From the NCBI GenBank assembly GCA_005888335.1, contig VAWY01000099.1, positions 1 to 55,535 on the forward strand: a stretch of DNA of 55,535 bases, read 5' to 3'. The DNA comes from Actinomycetota bacterium (GTDB lineage: Bacteria; Actinomycetota; Thermoleophilia; Solirubrobacterales; Solirubrobacteraceae). This document shows, piece after piece, positions 20,360 to 29,029 of the stretch (position 1 is its first letter; every line of letters begins with the position of its first letter). The position numbers were made by a program, and so were the translations under genes. A model generated the notes under the pieces. The model saw nothing but the letters and a program-made list of their open reading frames with translations, was not told the origin of the DNA and searched no databases.

Positions 20360-20401
20360 GCCGCCACTACACCGCGGCGGCGAGCCCGGTTCCCGCGCCG
20401 A

Positions 20402-21094
20402 TTACAGCTCGAGCTGCTGGTAGGCCAGGCTCTGGAACGAGCGCCGGTGCAGCGGCGAGACGCCGAGGCGCATGATCGCGTCACGGTGCTCTGGCGTCGA
20501 GTAGCCGACGTGCTCGTCGAAGCCCCACCCGGGGTGCTCGGCCGCGACCCGGTGCATGAACCGGTCGCGCGAGACCTTGGCGACGATCGACGCGGCGGCG
20601 ATCGACGCGCTCTTGGTGTCCCCGTCGACGATCGCCCGCAGCGGCCACTCGAACTCCGCCCCGAGCGGGAAGCCGTCGCTCAGGCAGAGCACCCCCGGCC
20701 GCGCGACGCCGCGCAGCGCATCGCGCAGCGCGGCCAGGTTCGTGCGATGCAGGCCGCGCCCGTCGATCCCGCGCGCGCAACGGCAGACGACGTGCACCTT
20801 CGCGGCCAGCCGCAGCACGCGCGGGTACAGCTCCGCGCGCGCCTCCGGCGTGTGCTGCTTGGAGTCGTTCAGGGCGCTCAGCGCGCGCACCTCGCGCGGC
20901 GTGATCGCCTCCAGGTCGAACAGCACCGCCGCAGCCACGAGCGGCCCGGCGAGGCAGCCGCGCCCCGCCTCGTCCGCACCCGCCACCCAGCGGACGCCCA
21001 GCCGGCGGTCGTGGGCGAACAGCTTCGAGCCGCTCGAGCGGCGGCGGGGCTTGGGCTTGGCGGCAACCTCGGTCGGACCGGTCGTGACCATCAC
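20402..21094 (-). CDS. rnhB: Ribonuclease HII
   Basis: 230 residues. RNase HII removes ribonucleotides and RNA from RNA/DNA hybrids. Catalytic start ADEAGRGCLAGPL (Asp-Glu pair), LNDSKQ, and DGDTKSASIAAASIVAKVSRD with the downstream acidic residues. An N-terminal basic extension of about 35 residues (KPKPRRRSSGSK) precedes the domain. It begins with GTG-ATG; either may be used. It lies downstream of lepB on the same strand, as in the common trmD-rplS-lepB-rnhB order, but element E separates the two. Confidence 0.93.
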   Translation of the reverse strand: MMVTTGPTEVAAKPKPRRRSSGSKLFAHDRRLGVRWVAGADEAGRGCLAGPLVAAAVLFDLEAITPREVRALSALNDSKQHTPEARAELYPRVLRLAAKVHVVCRCARGIDGRGLHRTNLAALRDALRGVARPGVLCLSDGFPLGAEFEWPLRAIVDGDTKSASIAAASIVAKVSRDRFMHRVAAEHPGWGFDEHVGYSTPEHRDAIMRLGVSPLHRRSFQSLAYQQLEL

Positions 21095-21152
21095 GCCGCG
21101 GATGATGGCGCAGCCGGGCGGCGGAATCGCCCCCGGGACCGCAACGACCGGC

Positions 21153-21320
21153 TAAGAGGTTGCCTCAGAACCCCGTGTGTGCGGCTGGTGGATGCCGGCG
21201 CCCGCCAGGCAAGGACGCAGCCGGTGATGCGTGGCCCAGCCACGTGAACCGGCGAGGACGCAGGCTGGCGGGATGCCGGCGCCGCCAGACGTGCGCAGGG
21301 GGTTCTGAGGCAGCCTCTAA
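21153..21320. mobile_element. 162-bp palindromic element, copy E, with TAA flanks
   Basis: The element (21156-21317) has 19-bp terminal inverted repeats GAGG(T/C)TGCCTCAGAACCCC with one mismatch and is flanked by TAA on each side (21153-21155 and 21318-21320), a credible 3-bp target duplication. Central hairpin CGTGGC-CCA-GCCACG at 21230-21244 inside a GCCGGT/ACCGGC stem. It separates lepB from rnhB; the lepB TAG stop straddles its edge. Confidence 0.75.
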
Positions 21321-21922
21321 AGGAGGCCGATCCGCTTCGGCGGCCAGTAGGTCGCGAACGCGCCGCCGATGATCCACTTCTTGGGCACCGGCCCCCAGAA
21401 GCGCGAGTCGTCGGACGCGCCGCGGTTGTCGCCCATCATGAACCACATCCCCTTGGGGATCGTGATCTCGCGCTGCAGCGTGCAGTCGTCGCCGGGCGCG
21501 CAGGGGCGGATGTAGCCGTCCTTCTCGGGCTTGCCGTTGCGGATGACGTGCCCGTTGAGGATCCGGATGTGGTCGCCCGGCCCGGCGACCACGCGCTTGA
21601 TGAAGTTGACCTTCGAGCGCCGCGGAACCGGCAGGGCGCAGGCCTGGTCGGTCGGCTTGGGGGCGCCGCACTGGTTGGTGTCGGCGCCGGCGGGCGGATG
21701 GAAGACGACGACGTCGCCGATCGACGGGTCCGAGAAGCGCCCGCCGATGCGGTTGACCAGGACGCGTTGGCCGACGTCGAGCGTCGGCTCCATCGACTCG
21801 CTCGGGATCCGGTAGGGCTTGACCAGGAAGGCCTGGATGCCGAGGGCGAGCCCGATCGCCACGGCGATGATGACCACCAGCTCGATGAGCTGGTTGGCCC
21901 CCGACTTCTCCTTGGTCTTCAC
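21317..21922 (-). CDS. lepB: Signal peptidase I
   Basis: 201 residues. Type I signal peptidase cutting Sec/Tat signal peptides. N-terminal transmembrane helix (about residues 12-33), catalytic Ser in [10 protein letters not shown], general-base Lys in [11 protein letters not shown] and the [11 protein letters not shown] box. A Cys-containing insertion ([12 protein letters not shown], and later CAPGDDC) could form extracytoplasmic disulfides. The GTG start overlaps the rplS stop (GTGA), so translation is coupled. Its stop codon lies at the edge of element E. Confidence 0.94.
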   Translation of the reverse strand: MKTKEKSGANQLIELVVIIAVAIGLALGIQAFLVKPYRIPSESMEPTLDVGQRVLVNRIGGRFSDPSIGDVVVFHPPAGADTNQCGAPKPTDQACALPVPRRSKVNFIKRVVAGPGDHIRILNGHVIRNGKPEKDGYIRPCAPGDDCTLQREITIPKGMWFMMGDNRGASDDSRFWGPVPKKWIIGGAFATYWPPKRIGLL

Positions 21923-22482
21923 GCCTCTTCAGCAGGCGCGGGCGCGGCGGCCTCGGCCTTCTCCTCGGCGCCCGGCCCCTCCGGCTCGGCCGCGGTGTCG
22001 GCGCCGCCCTCGGCGCTGACGACCTCCTCGGCGGTGACGCCCTCGGCGTCGACGGCCTCGCTCTCGGCGGCGGCCTCGGCCTCCAGCTGCGCCGACGGAT
22101 CGTGCAGCAGGCCCGCCTGCACGGCCACCTCGGGACCGGTGTAGCGGCGCTCGCGCACCCGGGCGCGCTTGCCGACGCGCTCGCGCAGGTAGTAGAGCTT
22201 CGCGCGCCGCACGTCGCCGCGGGCGGCCACGTCGATCTTCTCGATCTTCGGCGAATGCAGCGGGAACGTCCGCTCCACCCCCACGCCGAACGACTGCTTG
22301 CGCACCGTGAAGGTCTCGCGCACGCCGTGGCCCTGGCGCTTGATGACGACGCCCTCGAAGACCTGGGTGCGCCGGCGCGTGCCCTCGATGACCTGGAAGT
22401 GGACGCGCACGCGATCGCCCGCCTGGAACCGGGGCACGCGGCGCAGCTGGGCGCGCTCGAGGCTTTCGATGACCGAGCTCAT
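21919..22482 (-). CDS. rplS: Ribosomal protein bL19 with long acidic C-terminal tail
   Basis: 187 residues; bL19 is normally about 115-120. Residues 1-115 are a standard L19 ([44 protein letters not shown]). The remaining about 65 residues are almost only Ala, Glu, Gly and Pro, highly acidic. The tail stays in frame up to the overlap with lepB, so it is real coding. ATG 22482 follows CTCTCTC with no clear SD; a TACCAT box about 31 nt upstream could be an extra promoter. Part of the rpsP-khpA-rimM-trmD-rplS cluster. Confidence 0.95.
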   Translation of the reverse strand: MSSVIESLERAQLRRVPRFQAGDRVRVHFQVIEGTRRRTQVFEGVVIKRQGHGVRETFTVRKQSFGVGVERTFPLHSPKIEKIDVAARGDVRRAKLYYLRERVGKRARVRERRYTGPEVAVQAGLLHDPSAQLEAEAAAESEAVDAEGVTAEEVVSAEGGADTAAEPEGPGAEEKAEAAAPAPAEEA

Positions 22483-22514
22483 GAGAGAGGGCCGCGCCGG
22501 GGGCGCGCGGCGGC

Positions 22515-23207
22515 CTATGGTAGCAACGGGCCCTCGCCCGAACCCCGTTCCTGCGAGCGGTCCCGCCGCCATTGGCGGACCTGCGCGTGGTGGCCCGAGA
22601 GCAGGACCTCCGGGACCTTCCAGCCGCGGTACTCGGCGGGCCGCGTGTAGTGCGGGTACTCCGGGTTGCCGCCGAGCGCCGCCGAGAAGGACTCCTCCTC
22701 GGCCGACTCCTCGTGGCCGAGCGCGCCCGGCAGCTTGCGCAGCACCGCGTCGAGGACGACCATCGCCGCGAGCTCGCCCCCGGAGAGCACGTAGCGCCCG
22801 ACCGAGAGGGTGTCGGTCGCCAGGTGCTGGACGATGCGCTCGTCGAAGCCCTCGTAGCGCCCGCACAGCAGCGTCAGCGCCGGCTCGGCGGCCAGCTCGT
22901 TGACGTAGCCCTCGTCGAGCATCCGCCCGCCGGGGATGAGCGCGACGATCCGGCGCTCCTCGCGCACCTGCAGGGAGTCCTTGCCGTAGTAGCCCGACAG
23001 CGCGGCGTCCATCACGTCGACGCGCAGGACCATCCCCGCGCCGCCGCCGAACGGCGTGTCGTCGACCTGGCGGCCCGAGAGGATCGTGTAGTCGCGCGGG
23101 TTGACGCAGTCGAGGGTCGTGCCGGAGGCGAGCACGTTGGCGACGTGGCGCTGCCCGCGGAACCAGTCGAACCACGGCGGGAACAGCGTGAAGACGTCGA
23201 GGTCCAT
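22515..23207 (-). CDS. trmD: tRNA (guanine-N1-)-methyltransferase
   Basis: 230 residues. TrmD makes m1G37 in tRNAs reading CNN codons and prevents +1 frameshifting. SPOUT trefoil-knot features: [51 protein letters not shown] and the C-terminal [16 protein letters not shown]. It is 16 bp downstream of rimM and 32 bp upstream of rplS, the standard order. Confidence 0.96.
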   Translation of the reverse strand: MDLDVFTLFPPWFDWFRGQRHVANVLASGTTLDCVNPRDYTILSGRQVDDTPFGGGAGMVLRVDVMDAALSGYYGKDSLQVREERRIVALIPGGRMLDEGYVNELAAEPALTLLCGRYEGFDERIVQHLATDTLSVGRYVLSGGELAAMVVLDAVLRKLPGALGHEESAEEESFSAALGGNPEYPHYTRPAEYRGWKVPEVLLSGHHAQVRQWRRDRSQERGSGEGPLLP

Positions 23208-23223
23208 CAGTGGGCCCGTCCCA

Positions 23224-23739
23224 CTACTCCTCGCCCAGGAACGCGAGGTCGATGTCGATCACGCGCGCCGCGACGTCGACCGAGCGCACGGCGTCGCGCA
23301 CGAGCGGGACGAGCAGCAGATCGTCGCCGCGGCGGACCTCGAGCAGGTCGCACGACGGGTAGGCGAGCAGCCGCTCGACCACGCCGACCGCGACCTCGCC
23401 GTCGCGCACCGCGCAGCCCTCGAGATCCTCGGCCCAGTACTCGTCCTCGTCGAGCGCGGGGGCGGCCGAGCGCGGGACGAGCAGCGCCTGGCCGCGCAGG
23501 GGCTCGAGCTGATCGCGCCCGCTCACGCCGTCGAGGCGGAGGATCGGGGCCGCGTCGGTGCCCGCGCGGCGGACGATCTCGCGCTCGGCCCCGGCGACCG
23601 TCACGCGCGCGCCGAGCCAGAGCAGCTGCGGCCGCGGCTCGACGACGCGGAACGACCCGTCGAGGCCGTGCGCGCGACCCACCCGACCGGCGACCAGCGT
23701 CGCGGCGGCACCGCTACTCGACGATGTCGACGAGGACAC
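23224..23739 (-). CDS. rimM: 16S rRNA processing/ribosome maturation factor RimM
   Basis: 171 residues from GTG 23739, overlapping the khpA 3' end by 26 bp; this is the only good start before the conserved VAGRVGRAHGLDGSFRV. The C-terminal PRC-barrel is seen as YWAEDLEGCAV...VGVVERLLAYPSCDLLEV...LLVPLV. RimM binds uS19 and helps assemble the 30S head. The Ser-rich N-terminus (VSSSTSSSSG) comes from the overlap with khpA and may be unstructured. Confidence 0.9.
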   Translation of the reverse strand: MSSSTSSSSGAAATLVAGRVGRAHGLDGSFRVVEPRPQLLWLGARVTVAGAEREIVRRAGTDAAPILRLDGVSGRDQLEPLRGQALLVPRSAAPALDEDEYWAEDLEGCAVRDGEVAVGVVERLLAYPSCDLLEVRRGDDLLLVPLVRDAVRSVDVAARVIDIDLAFLGEE

Positions 23740-23947
23740 GCTTGTTCTCGCGCACCGCCGCCGCCTTGACCACCGTGCGCAGCGCGTTGGCCGTCCGCCC
23801 GCCCCGCCCGATGACCTTGCCGTAGTCGTCCTCGGCGACCGACAGCTCCAGCACGACCGTCCCGTCGTCCTCGGTGAACTGCTCGACCGAGACGTCCTCG
23901 GGTCGGTCCACGAGGCGCCGCGCCAGCTCCTCGAGCAGCTCGCGCAC
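23714..23947 (-). CDS. khpA: KH-domain RNA-binding protein KhpA
   Basis: 77 residues, the usual size for KhpA (YlqC). A single KH domain with the GKVIGRGGRTANALRTVV core holds the GxxG loop. In Gram-positives KhpA works with KhpB in binding small RNAs and mRNAs and affects cell division and elongation. It lies between rpsP (7 bp upstream) and rimM (26-bp overlap), its conserved position. Confidence 0.94.
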   Translation of the reverse strand: MRELLEELARRLVDRPEDVSVEQFTEDDGTVVLELSVAEDDYGKVIGRGGRTANALRTVVKAAAVRENKRVLVDIVE

Positions 23948-23954
23948 GCGCGCC

Positions 23955-24200
23955 CTACGCGGAGATGTTCTGCGTCTTGAGCAGCTTGCGCACGGTGTCC
24001 GTCGGCTGGGCGCCGCGCTGCAGCCACGCGCGGATGCGCTCTTCGTCGAGGACGATCGTCGACGGCTCGGTCTGGGCGTTGTAGTGGCCGACCGTCTCGA
24101 TCACGCGCCCGTCGCGCGGGGAGCGCTGATCGGCGACGACGACGCGCCAGACGGGGTCCTTGCGACCGCCGATGCGGGTGAGGCGAAGGCGTACGGACAT
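23955..24200 (-). CDS. rpsP: Ribosomal protein bS16
   Basis: 81 residues. Typical S16: [22 protein letters not shown] near the start, [15 protein letters not shown], and [12 protein letters not shown] at the end. First gene of the rpsP-khpA-rimM-trmD-rplS cluster, about 90 bp after ffh on the same strand. A TAAGCT box lies 12 nt before the ATG and could be its own promoter. Confidence 0.97.
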   Translation of the reverse strand: MSVRLRLTRIGGRKDPVWRVVVADQRSPRDGRVIETVGHYNAQTEPSTIVLDEERIRAWLQRGAQPTDTVRKLLKTQNISA

Positions 24201-24292
24201 GAGCGACGCGCCAGCTTAGCGTCCGACCCCGGCAGCTGCGGCCCGACGGCCCGCTCCGCCCTCTGCCGGGGACCCCGTCCCCCCCGGGCCCA

Positions 24293-25624
24293 CTAGCGTG
24301 GCCTCATGAGGGCCCCGAGGTCCGGCATCCGCCCCTTGCCGATCTGCTGCATCAGCTTGCGCATCTGGGCGAACTGCTTGACGAGGTGGTTGACCGCCTG
24401 GACGTTGGTACCCGACCCCTTGGCGATCCGGACCCGCCGCGAGCCCTTGATGAGCTCGGGGTGGCGGCGCTCCTCGGGCGTCATCGACAGGATGATCGCC
24501 TCGACGCGGTCGATCTCGCGCTCGTCGACCTTGACGCCCTTGAGCTCCTGGCCGGCGAAGCCGGGCATCATGCCCAGCAGGTTGCTCAGCGGCCCCATCC
24601 GCCGCACCATCTTGAGCTGCTTGAGGAAGTCCTCGAGCGTGAACTCGCCCTTGCGCAGCTGCTTCTCGAGCTTCGCGGCCTCGTCCTCGTCGAACTGGCG
24701 CTCGGCCTTCTCGATGAGCGACATCACGTCGCCCATGCCGAGGATCCGCTGGGCCATCCGGTCGGGGTGGAAACGCTCGAACTGGTCGAGCTTCTCGCCC
24801 GTGGAGGCGAAGAGGATCGGCTTGCCGGTGACCTGCTTGACGCTCAGCGCGGCGCCGCCGCGCGCGTCGCCGTCGAGCTTGGTCATCACGACGCCGTCGA
24901 ACTGGACCGCCTCGGCGAACTGCTCGGCGACGTTGACGGCGTCCTGGCCGGTCATCGCGTCGACGACGAGCAGGATGTCGGTCGGGCGCACGACCTTGCG
25001 GATGCGCACGAGCTCCTCCATGAGCTTCTCGTCGATGTGCAGGCGGCCCGACGTGTCGACGATGAGCACGTCCTTGCCGTCCTGCTTGGCGCGGTCGAGC
25101 GCCCAGCCGGCGATGTCGACCGGGTCGCGGTCGGTGCCCTGCTCGTAGACGTCGACGCCCACCTGGCCGCCGACCTTGACGAGCTGATCGACCGCGGCGG
25201 GGCGGTACACGTCGCAGGCGGCGAGCGCCACCGACGACCCGTGCTCGTTCTTGAGGAAGCGGGCGAGCTTGGCGGTCGCCGTCGTCTTGCCCGAGCCCTG
25301 GAGACCCGCCATGACGATCACCGTCGGCGGGCGCGGCGCGAACGCGAGCTGCGCGCCGGCGCCGCCCATCAGCCCGGCGAGCTCCTCGTGGACGATCTTG
25401 ACGACCTGCTGGCCGGGGTTGAGCTGGCCGACGACGTCGGCGCCGAGCGCGCGCTCCTTCACCCGCGAGGTGAAGTCCTTGACGACGCGGAAGTTGACGT
25501 CGGCCTCGAGCAGCGCGAGGCGGATCTCGCGCATGGCCTTGTTGATGTCGTCCTCGGTCAGCGTGCCGTGCGAGCGCACGTCGGCGAGGGTCTGCTGGAG
25601 GCGCTCTGAGAGGGCGTCGAACAC
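24293..25624 (-). CDS. ffh: Signal recognition particle protein Ffh
   Basis: 443 residues. N domain, then the G domain with P-loop GLQGSGKT (residues 107-114), DTSGRLH and TKLDGDARGG, then the Met-rich M domain (FTLEDFLKQLKMVRRMGPLSNLLGMMPGF) with the RNA-binding SKGSRRVRIAKGSG-like helix region. Ffh binds signal peptides and 4.5S RNA and docks with FtsY, encoded at 30195-31190. GTG start, preceded by TACTCT at 9 nt. It is divergent from the sensor kinase. Confidence 0.97.
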   Translation of the reverse strand: MFDALSERLQQTLADVRSHGTLTEDDINKAMREIRLALLEADVNFRVVKDFTSRVKERALGADVVGQLNPGQQVVKIVHEELAGLMGGAGAQLAFAPRPPTVIVMAGLQGSGKTTATAKLARFLKNEHGSSVALAACDVYRPAAVDQLVKVGGQVGVDVYEQGTDRDPVDIAGWALDRAKQDGKDVLIVDTSGRLHIDEKLMEELVRIRKVVRPTDILLVVDAMTGQDAVNVAEQFAEAVQFDGVVMTKLDGDARGGAALSVKQVTGKPILFASTGEKLDQFERFHPDRMAQRILGMGDVMSLIEKAERQFDEDEAAKLEKQLRKGEFTLEDFLKQLKMVRRMGPLSNLLGMMPGFAGQELKGVKVDEREIDRVEAIILSMTPEERRHPELIKGSRRVRIAKGSGTNVQAVNHLVKQFAQMRKLMQQIGKGRMPDLGALMRPR

Positions 25625-25674
25625 GTCTCTTCAAGAGTAGGGACACCCGTACCGCCCCGACGGCGGCCGCGCCC

Positions 25675-25680
25675 TAGCGT
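25675..25680 (+). promoter_or_regulatory. -10-like TAGCGT, 7 nt before GTG 25688
   Basis: TAGCGT, spacer CCCGAGG, GTG start of the histidine kinase; likely leaderless. Confidence 0.5.
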
Positions 25681-25687
25681 CCCGAGG

Positions 25688-26869
25688 GTGGCCACGCTGA
25701 AGCGGGCGCTCTACCTCCTGCTCACCTTCCCGCTGGGCGCGGTGTGGTTCGCCGTCCTCATCACCGCGCTGGCCGGCGCCGTCGGACTGGCGGTGACGCT
25801 CCTCGGCTTCCCGATCCTCGCCGGCACGCTCTACCTGATCCGGCCGATGGCCCAGCTCGAGCGCGGGCTCATCCGGCGGCTGCTCGGCGTCGACATCCCC
25901 GGGCGCTACCGCGCGCCCGACCGCGAGGGCCGCTGGCCCGCCATCCAGGCGCGCCTCGCCGACGCGCAGACCTACAAGGACCTCGCCTACCTGCTCGTGC
26001 AGCTACCGGTCGGGATCGTCTGGACGGTGCTCGTGCTCGGCGACATCGCGCTGCTGCTGGTCGCGCTCGTGCTCGCCCTGCTCCTCTCGCCGCTCTGGCG
26101 CCGGCGGCCGGTCGCGGGCGTGCGCGCGCCGCTGCTCGCGGCGTGGGCGACGCTGCGCGCGATCGACCTCAAGGCCCGCGCCCACGCCGCCTGGGCGCGG
26201 ATGGCGCTCGAGTCGAGCGTCGATCCGGAGCTGGCCGAGGCACGCTCGACGCAGCTGCGCATCGTCGAGGCGGCCGACGCCGAGCGCCGGCGCCTGGAGC
26301 GCGACCTGCACGACGGCGCCCAGCAGCGGCTCGTCGCGCTCAGCCTCAAGCTCGGCATGGCCCGGGCGCGCCTCGACGGCGCCGGCGGCGACGTCGCCGC
26401 GCTCGTCGCCGAGGCGCACGACGAGTCCAAGCTCGCGCTGGCCGAGCTGCGCGACCTGGCGCGCGGCATCCACCCGGCGGTCCTGACCGAGCGCGGGCTG
26501 GGCGCGGCGCTGCAGGACCTGGCGGGCCGCTCGACGGTCCCCGTGACCGTCGAGGCGGCGCCCGGCGAGCGCCTGCCGGCCGCGGTCGAGGCGACCGCCT
26601 ACTTCGTCGTCGCCGAGTGCCTGGCCAACATCGCCAAGTACGCAGACGCGAACGGCGCGTGGGTCACGGCGCGCGGCGAGCCGCATGCGCTGTTCGTCGA
26701 GGTGCGCGACGACGGCGCCGGCGGCGCGGACCCGGCCGCCGGCTCCGGCCTGCGCGGGCTGACCGACCGCGTCGGCGCGCTCGACGGCCGCCTCTGGGTC
26801 GACAGCCCGCCCGGCGCCGGCACGACCGTCCGCGCCGTCGTGCCGCTCACTCCGCGGTCGCGGTCGTGA
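25688..26869 (+). CDS. Orphan sensor histidine kinase, DesK/NarL-partner type (HisKA_3)
   Basis: 393 residues. N-terminal membrane sensor with hydrophobic segments at about residues 9-50 and 103-136, resembling the actinobacterial sensor domain found with this kinase class. The dimerisation/phosphoacceptor helix has ERDLHDGAQQRL with the phospho-His near 208. The ATP-binding domain shows AECLANIAKYADA (N box), DDGAGG (G1) and GLRGLTDRVGALDG (G2). Such kinases normally pair with a LuxR-type response regulator, but none is beside it: ffh is divergent and an O-methyltransferase is convergent. Confidence 0.88.
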   Translation: MATLKRALYLLLTFPLGAVWFAVLITALAGAVGLAVTLLGFPILAGTLYLIRPMAQLERGLIRRLLGVDIPGRYRAPDREGRWPAIQARLADAQTYKDLAYLLVQLPVGIVWTVLVLGDIALLLVALVLALLLSPLWRRRPVAGVRAPLLAAWATLRAIDLKARAHAAWARMALESSVDPELAEARSTQLRIVEAADAERRRLERDLHDGAQQRLVALSLKLGMARARLDGAGGDVAALVAEAHDESKLALAELRDLARGIHPAVLTERGLGAALQDLAGRSTVPVTVEAAPGERLPAAVEATAYFVVAECLANIAKYADANGAWVTARGEPHALFVEVRDDGAGGADPAAGSGLRGLTDRVGALDGRLWVDSPPGAGTTVRAVVPLTPRSRS

Positions 26870-27007
26870 GTCCGGTCGGTCGCCCGAGCGTCGCAGGCCG
26901 AGTCTGGGGCCGCGCGACGTGCGAAGGTCTGGGCGGGTGGGGAAGAGTCCGAGCACCGGCGCGTGGCGCCAGGCGCAGGCATGCGGCGTCCGGAACCGAT
27001 CGGACTC
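26868..27007. repeat. Divergent palindromic element, copy H
   Basis: Terminal inverted repeats GAGTCCGGTCGGT (26868-26880) and ACCGATCGGACTC (26995-27007). The interior keeps GCGAAGGT and the CGCGTGGCGCCAGGCG core shared with copies B and F, but no clean central hairpin. It lies between the convergent kinase and O-methyltransferase genes; the kinase TGA and the methyltransferase TAG are at or close to its edges. Confidence 0.6.
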
Positions 27008-27020
27008 GCGGCCGCGGCCG

Positions 27021-27629
27021 CTAGGCCAGGCGGATCAGCGTGACGCCGTCGCGTACCGGGAGCAGCACGCAGACGGTTCGCGGGTCGTTGAGGACGCGCT
27101 CGTTGAACGCGTGCATGACGTCGCCGTCGAGCACGCCCCCGCCGCGCAGCGTGTTGTCGGCGACGATCAGCCCGCGCGGCGAGAGCTTGGGCACGAGCGC
27201 CTCGTAGTAGTCCGGGTAGCCCGGCTTGTCGGCGTCGATGAACGCGAGGTCGATCGGCTCGTCGATCGCCGCCAGCGTCTCGAGCGCAGGTCCCTCGCGG
27301 ATCTCGACGCGCGGGTCGTCCAGCCGGCGGCGGGCGAACTCGGCGCGCTCGGCGCTCAGCTCGCAGGTGATGAGCCGCCCGCCGGGCGGCAGCGCGCGAG
27401 CCATGAACTGCGCGCTGTAGCCCGAGTAGGTGCCGAGCTCGACGATCAGCTGCGGACGCGAGATCCAGACGAGCGTCTCCAGCAGCCGCCCCTCCACCGG
27501 CCCGGTGAGCATCTGCGGGCACTCCAGCGAGGCGCGCGTCTCGTCGGCGAGCGCCTGCAGGTGCTCGGGGGCCGGGGTGGTGTGCGCCTCGCTGTAGGCC
27601 TCGATCTCCTCGGCGACGAGCGGCGTCAC
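27021..27629 (-). CDS. Class I O-methyltransferase (caffeoyl-CoA/catechol OMT-like)
   Basis: 202 residues from GTG 27629, which overlaps the SPFH stop as GTGA. SAM-binding motif I VELGTYSGYSAQFMA, motif with acidic residue ITCELSAERAEFARRRL, metal-binding DLAFIDADKPGY and DNTLRGG (D-N pair). The family methylates catechol-like hydroxyls in a divalent-metal-dependent way; small bacterial members have varied substrates. It is third in an NfeD-SPFH-OMT operon. Confidence 0.85.
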   Translation of the reverse strand: MTPLVAEEIEAYSEAHTTPAPEHLQALADETRASLECPQMLTGPVEGRLLETLVWISRPQLIVELGTYSGYSAQFMARALPPGGRLITCELSAERAEFARRRLDDPRVEIREGPALETLAAIDEPIDLAFIDADKPGYPDYYEALVPKLSPRGLIVADNTLRGGGVLDGDVMHAFNERVLNDPRTVCVLLPVRDGVTLIRLA

Positions 27630-28516
27630 GGGCGCGGGCCCGGCTCGGACGTGCCGCCGCCCAGCCGCGCGGCCACGTTGTTGATCGCGGTCGTGAACTC
27701 CGATGGGATGACGAAGATCTTGTTGGCGTCGCCCTGCGCGAGCTGCGGAAGCATGCGCAGGTACTGGTACTGGAGAAGCTCGGCATCGGGCCGGCCCTCG
27801 TGGATCGCCGTGAAGACGGTGTCGATCGCCTTGGCCTCGCCCTCGGCGCGCAGGATCGCCGCCTGCTTGGCGCCCTCGGCCTTGAGCACGGCCGCCGCCT
27901 TCTCGCCCTCGGCGGTGAGGATCTGCGACTGCTTGACGCCCTCGGCGGTGAGGATCGCCGCGCGGCGATCGCGCTCGGCGCGCATCTGCTTCTCCATCGC
28001 CTCCTGGATCGTGGCGGGCGGCTCCACGGCCTTGATCTCGACCCGGTTGATGCGGATGCCCCACTTGCCGGTCGCCTCGTCGAGCACGACGCGCAGGCGC
28101 GTGTTGACCTCGTCGCGGCTGGTCAGCGTCTGCTCGAGCGTGAGGTCGCCGACGACGTTGCGCAGCGTGGTGACGGTGAGCTGCTCGATCGCCTGAAGGG
28201 GTGTGGCCACCTCGTAGGTCGCTGACTTGGCATCCGTGATCGTGAAGTACAGGACGGTGTCGATGTGGGCGGTGACGTTGTCCTCGGTGATGACGGGCTG
28301 GGGCTGGAAGCTGACCACCTGCTCGCGCAGGTCGATCAGCGGCTTCACGCGGTCGACGAACGGCACGACGATCGTCAGCCCCGGATTCAGCGTGCGGTTG
28401 TAGCGACCGAGGCGCTCGACCACGCCGGCCCGGGCCTGGGGGATGATCCGGACGGTCTTCGCCGCGACGAACAGCAGGAAGAGCGCCAAGACGCCGAAGA
28501 CGATGAGGGCAGCCAT
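27626..28516 (-). CDS. SPFH/Band 7 (stomatin-like) membrane protein
   Basis: 296 residues. One N-terminal transmembrane segment (ALIVFGVLALFLLFVAAK), the SPFH domain (VRIIPQARAGVVERLGRYNRTLNPGL onward), then a coiled coil with repeated AEGxKxxxxLxAEG heptads and a C-terminal tail ending in the IPSEF segment typical of stomatins and QmcA. Members organise membrane microdomains. The upstream NfeD gene is the usual partner; 17 bp separate them, and the ATG follows GGAAC. Confidence 0.92.
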   Translation of the reverse strand: MAALIVFGVLALFLLFVAAKTVRIIPQARAGVVERLGRYNRTLNPGLTIVVPFVDRVKPLIDLREQVVSFQPQPVITEDNVTAHIDTVLYFTITDAKSATYEVATPLQAIEQLTVTTLRNVVGDLTLEQTLTSRDEVNTRLRVVLDEATGKWGIRINRVEIKAVEPPATIQEAMEKQMRAERDRRAAILTAEGVKQSQILTAEGEKAAAVLKAEGAKQAAILRAEGEAKAIDTVFTAIHEGRPDAELLQYQYLRMLPQLAQGDANKIFVIPSEFTTAINNVAARLGGGTSEPGPRP

Positions 28517-28533
28517 CTCGGGGGGTTCCTTTC

Positions 28534-28962
28534 CTAGTCCACGAGCGCGGTCGCGCCGCGGATGGCAATGACGTTGACGCGCTCGCCGGCCTCGATGACG
28601 CGGTCGTCGTCGAAGGCCCGCGCGGTCCACACCTCGCCGTCGATCTTCGCGCAGCCGACCCCCTCGTCGTTGGCGATCCGCTCGACGACGATCGCCGTGC
28701 GCCCGACGAGCGCCGCCGTGCCCGTACGCAGCTGCGGGGGCATGGTCAGGTGGCGGCGGGCGACCGGGCGCACGAAGAGCAGGAGGGTCAGCGAGCCGGC
28801 GAGGAAGACGGCGAGCGAGCCGCCGGTGGCCAGGCCGATCGCGGCGGCCAGCGCCGCGATCGCGGCGCCGACGGCGAAGGGAGCGAGGAAGAACGAGGTA
28901 TTGATGACCTCGCCCACGGCGAGGACGCAGGCGATGACGATCCACCACACCCAGGCGTCCAT
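28534..28962 (-). CDS. NfeD family membrane protein
   Basis: 142 residues. Three or four hydrophobic helices (about residues 4-70) followed by a soluble OB-fold domain (LVGRTAIVVERIAND...DGEVWTARAFDDDRVIEAGERVNVIAI), the short NfeD1b-type layout without a protease domain. These proteins interact with stomatin/SPFH partners, and the downstream gene is exactly that. It is divergent from the AAA ATPase gene, with 67 bp between the starts. Confidence 0.9.
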   Translation of the reverse strand: MDAWVWWIVIACVLAVGEVINTSFFLAPFAVGAAIAALAAAIGLATGGSLAVFLAGSLTLLLFVRPVARRHLTMPPQLRTGTAALVGRTAIVVERIANDEGVGCAKIDGEVWTARAFDDDRVIEAGERVNVIAIRGATALVD

Positions 28963-29009
28963 GTCAGTGTGAAGCGGACTCTACAGCGCCAGCGACCTTC
29001 TGCTGCCAT

Positions 29010-29028
29010 GCGGCATATCATATGCCGC
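29010..29028. promoter_or_regulatory. Perfect palindromic operator-like site over the ATPase promoter
   Basis: GCGGCATAT-C-ATATGCCGC, a 9-bp perfect inverted repeat around one base, ending 1 bp before ATG 29030. It is strikingly AT-rich at its centre for this genome. It contains TATCAT (29016-29021), 8 nt before the ATG, so a protein bound here would block both -10 box and start site. Confidence 0.65.
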
Positions 29029-29029
29029 G

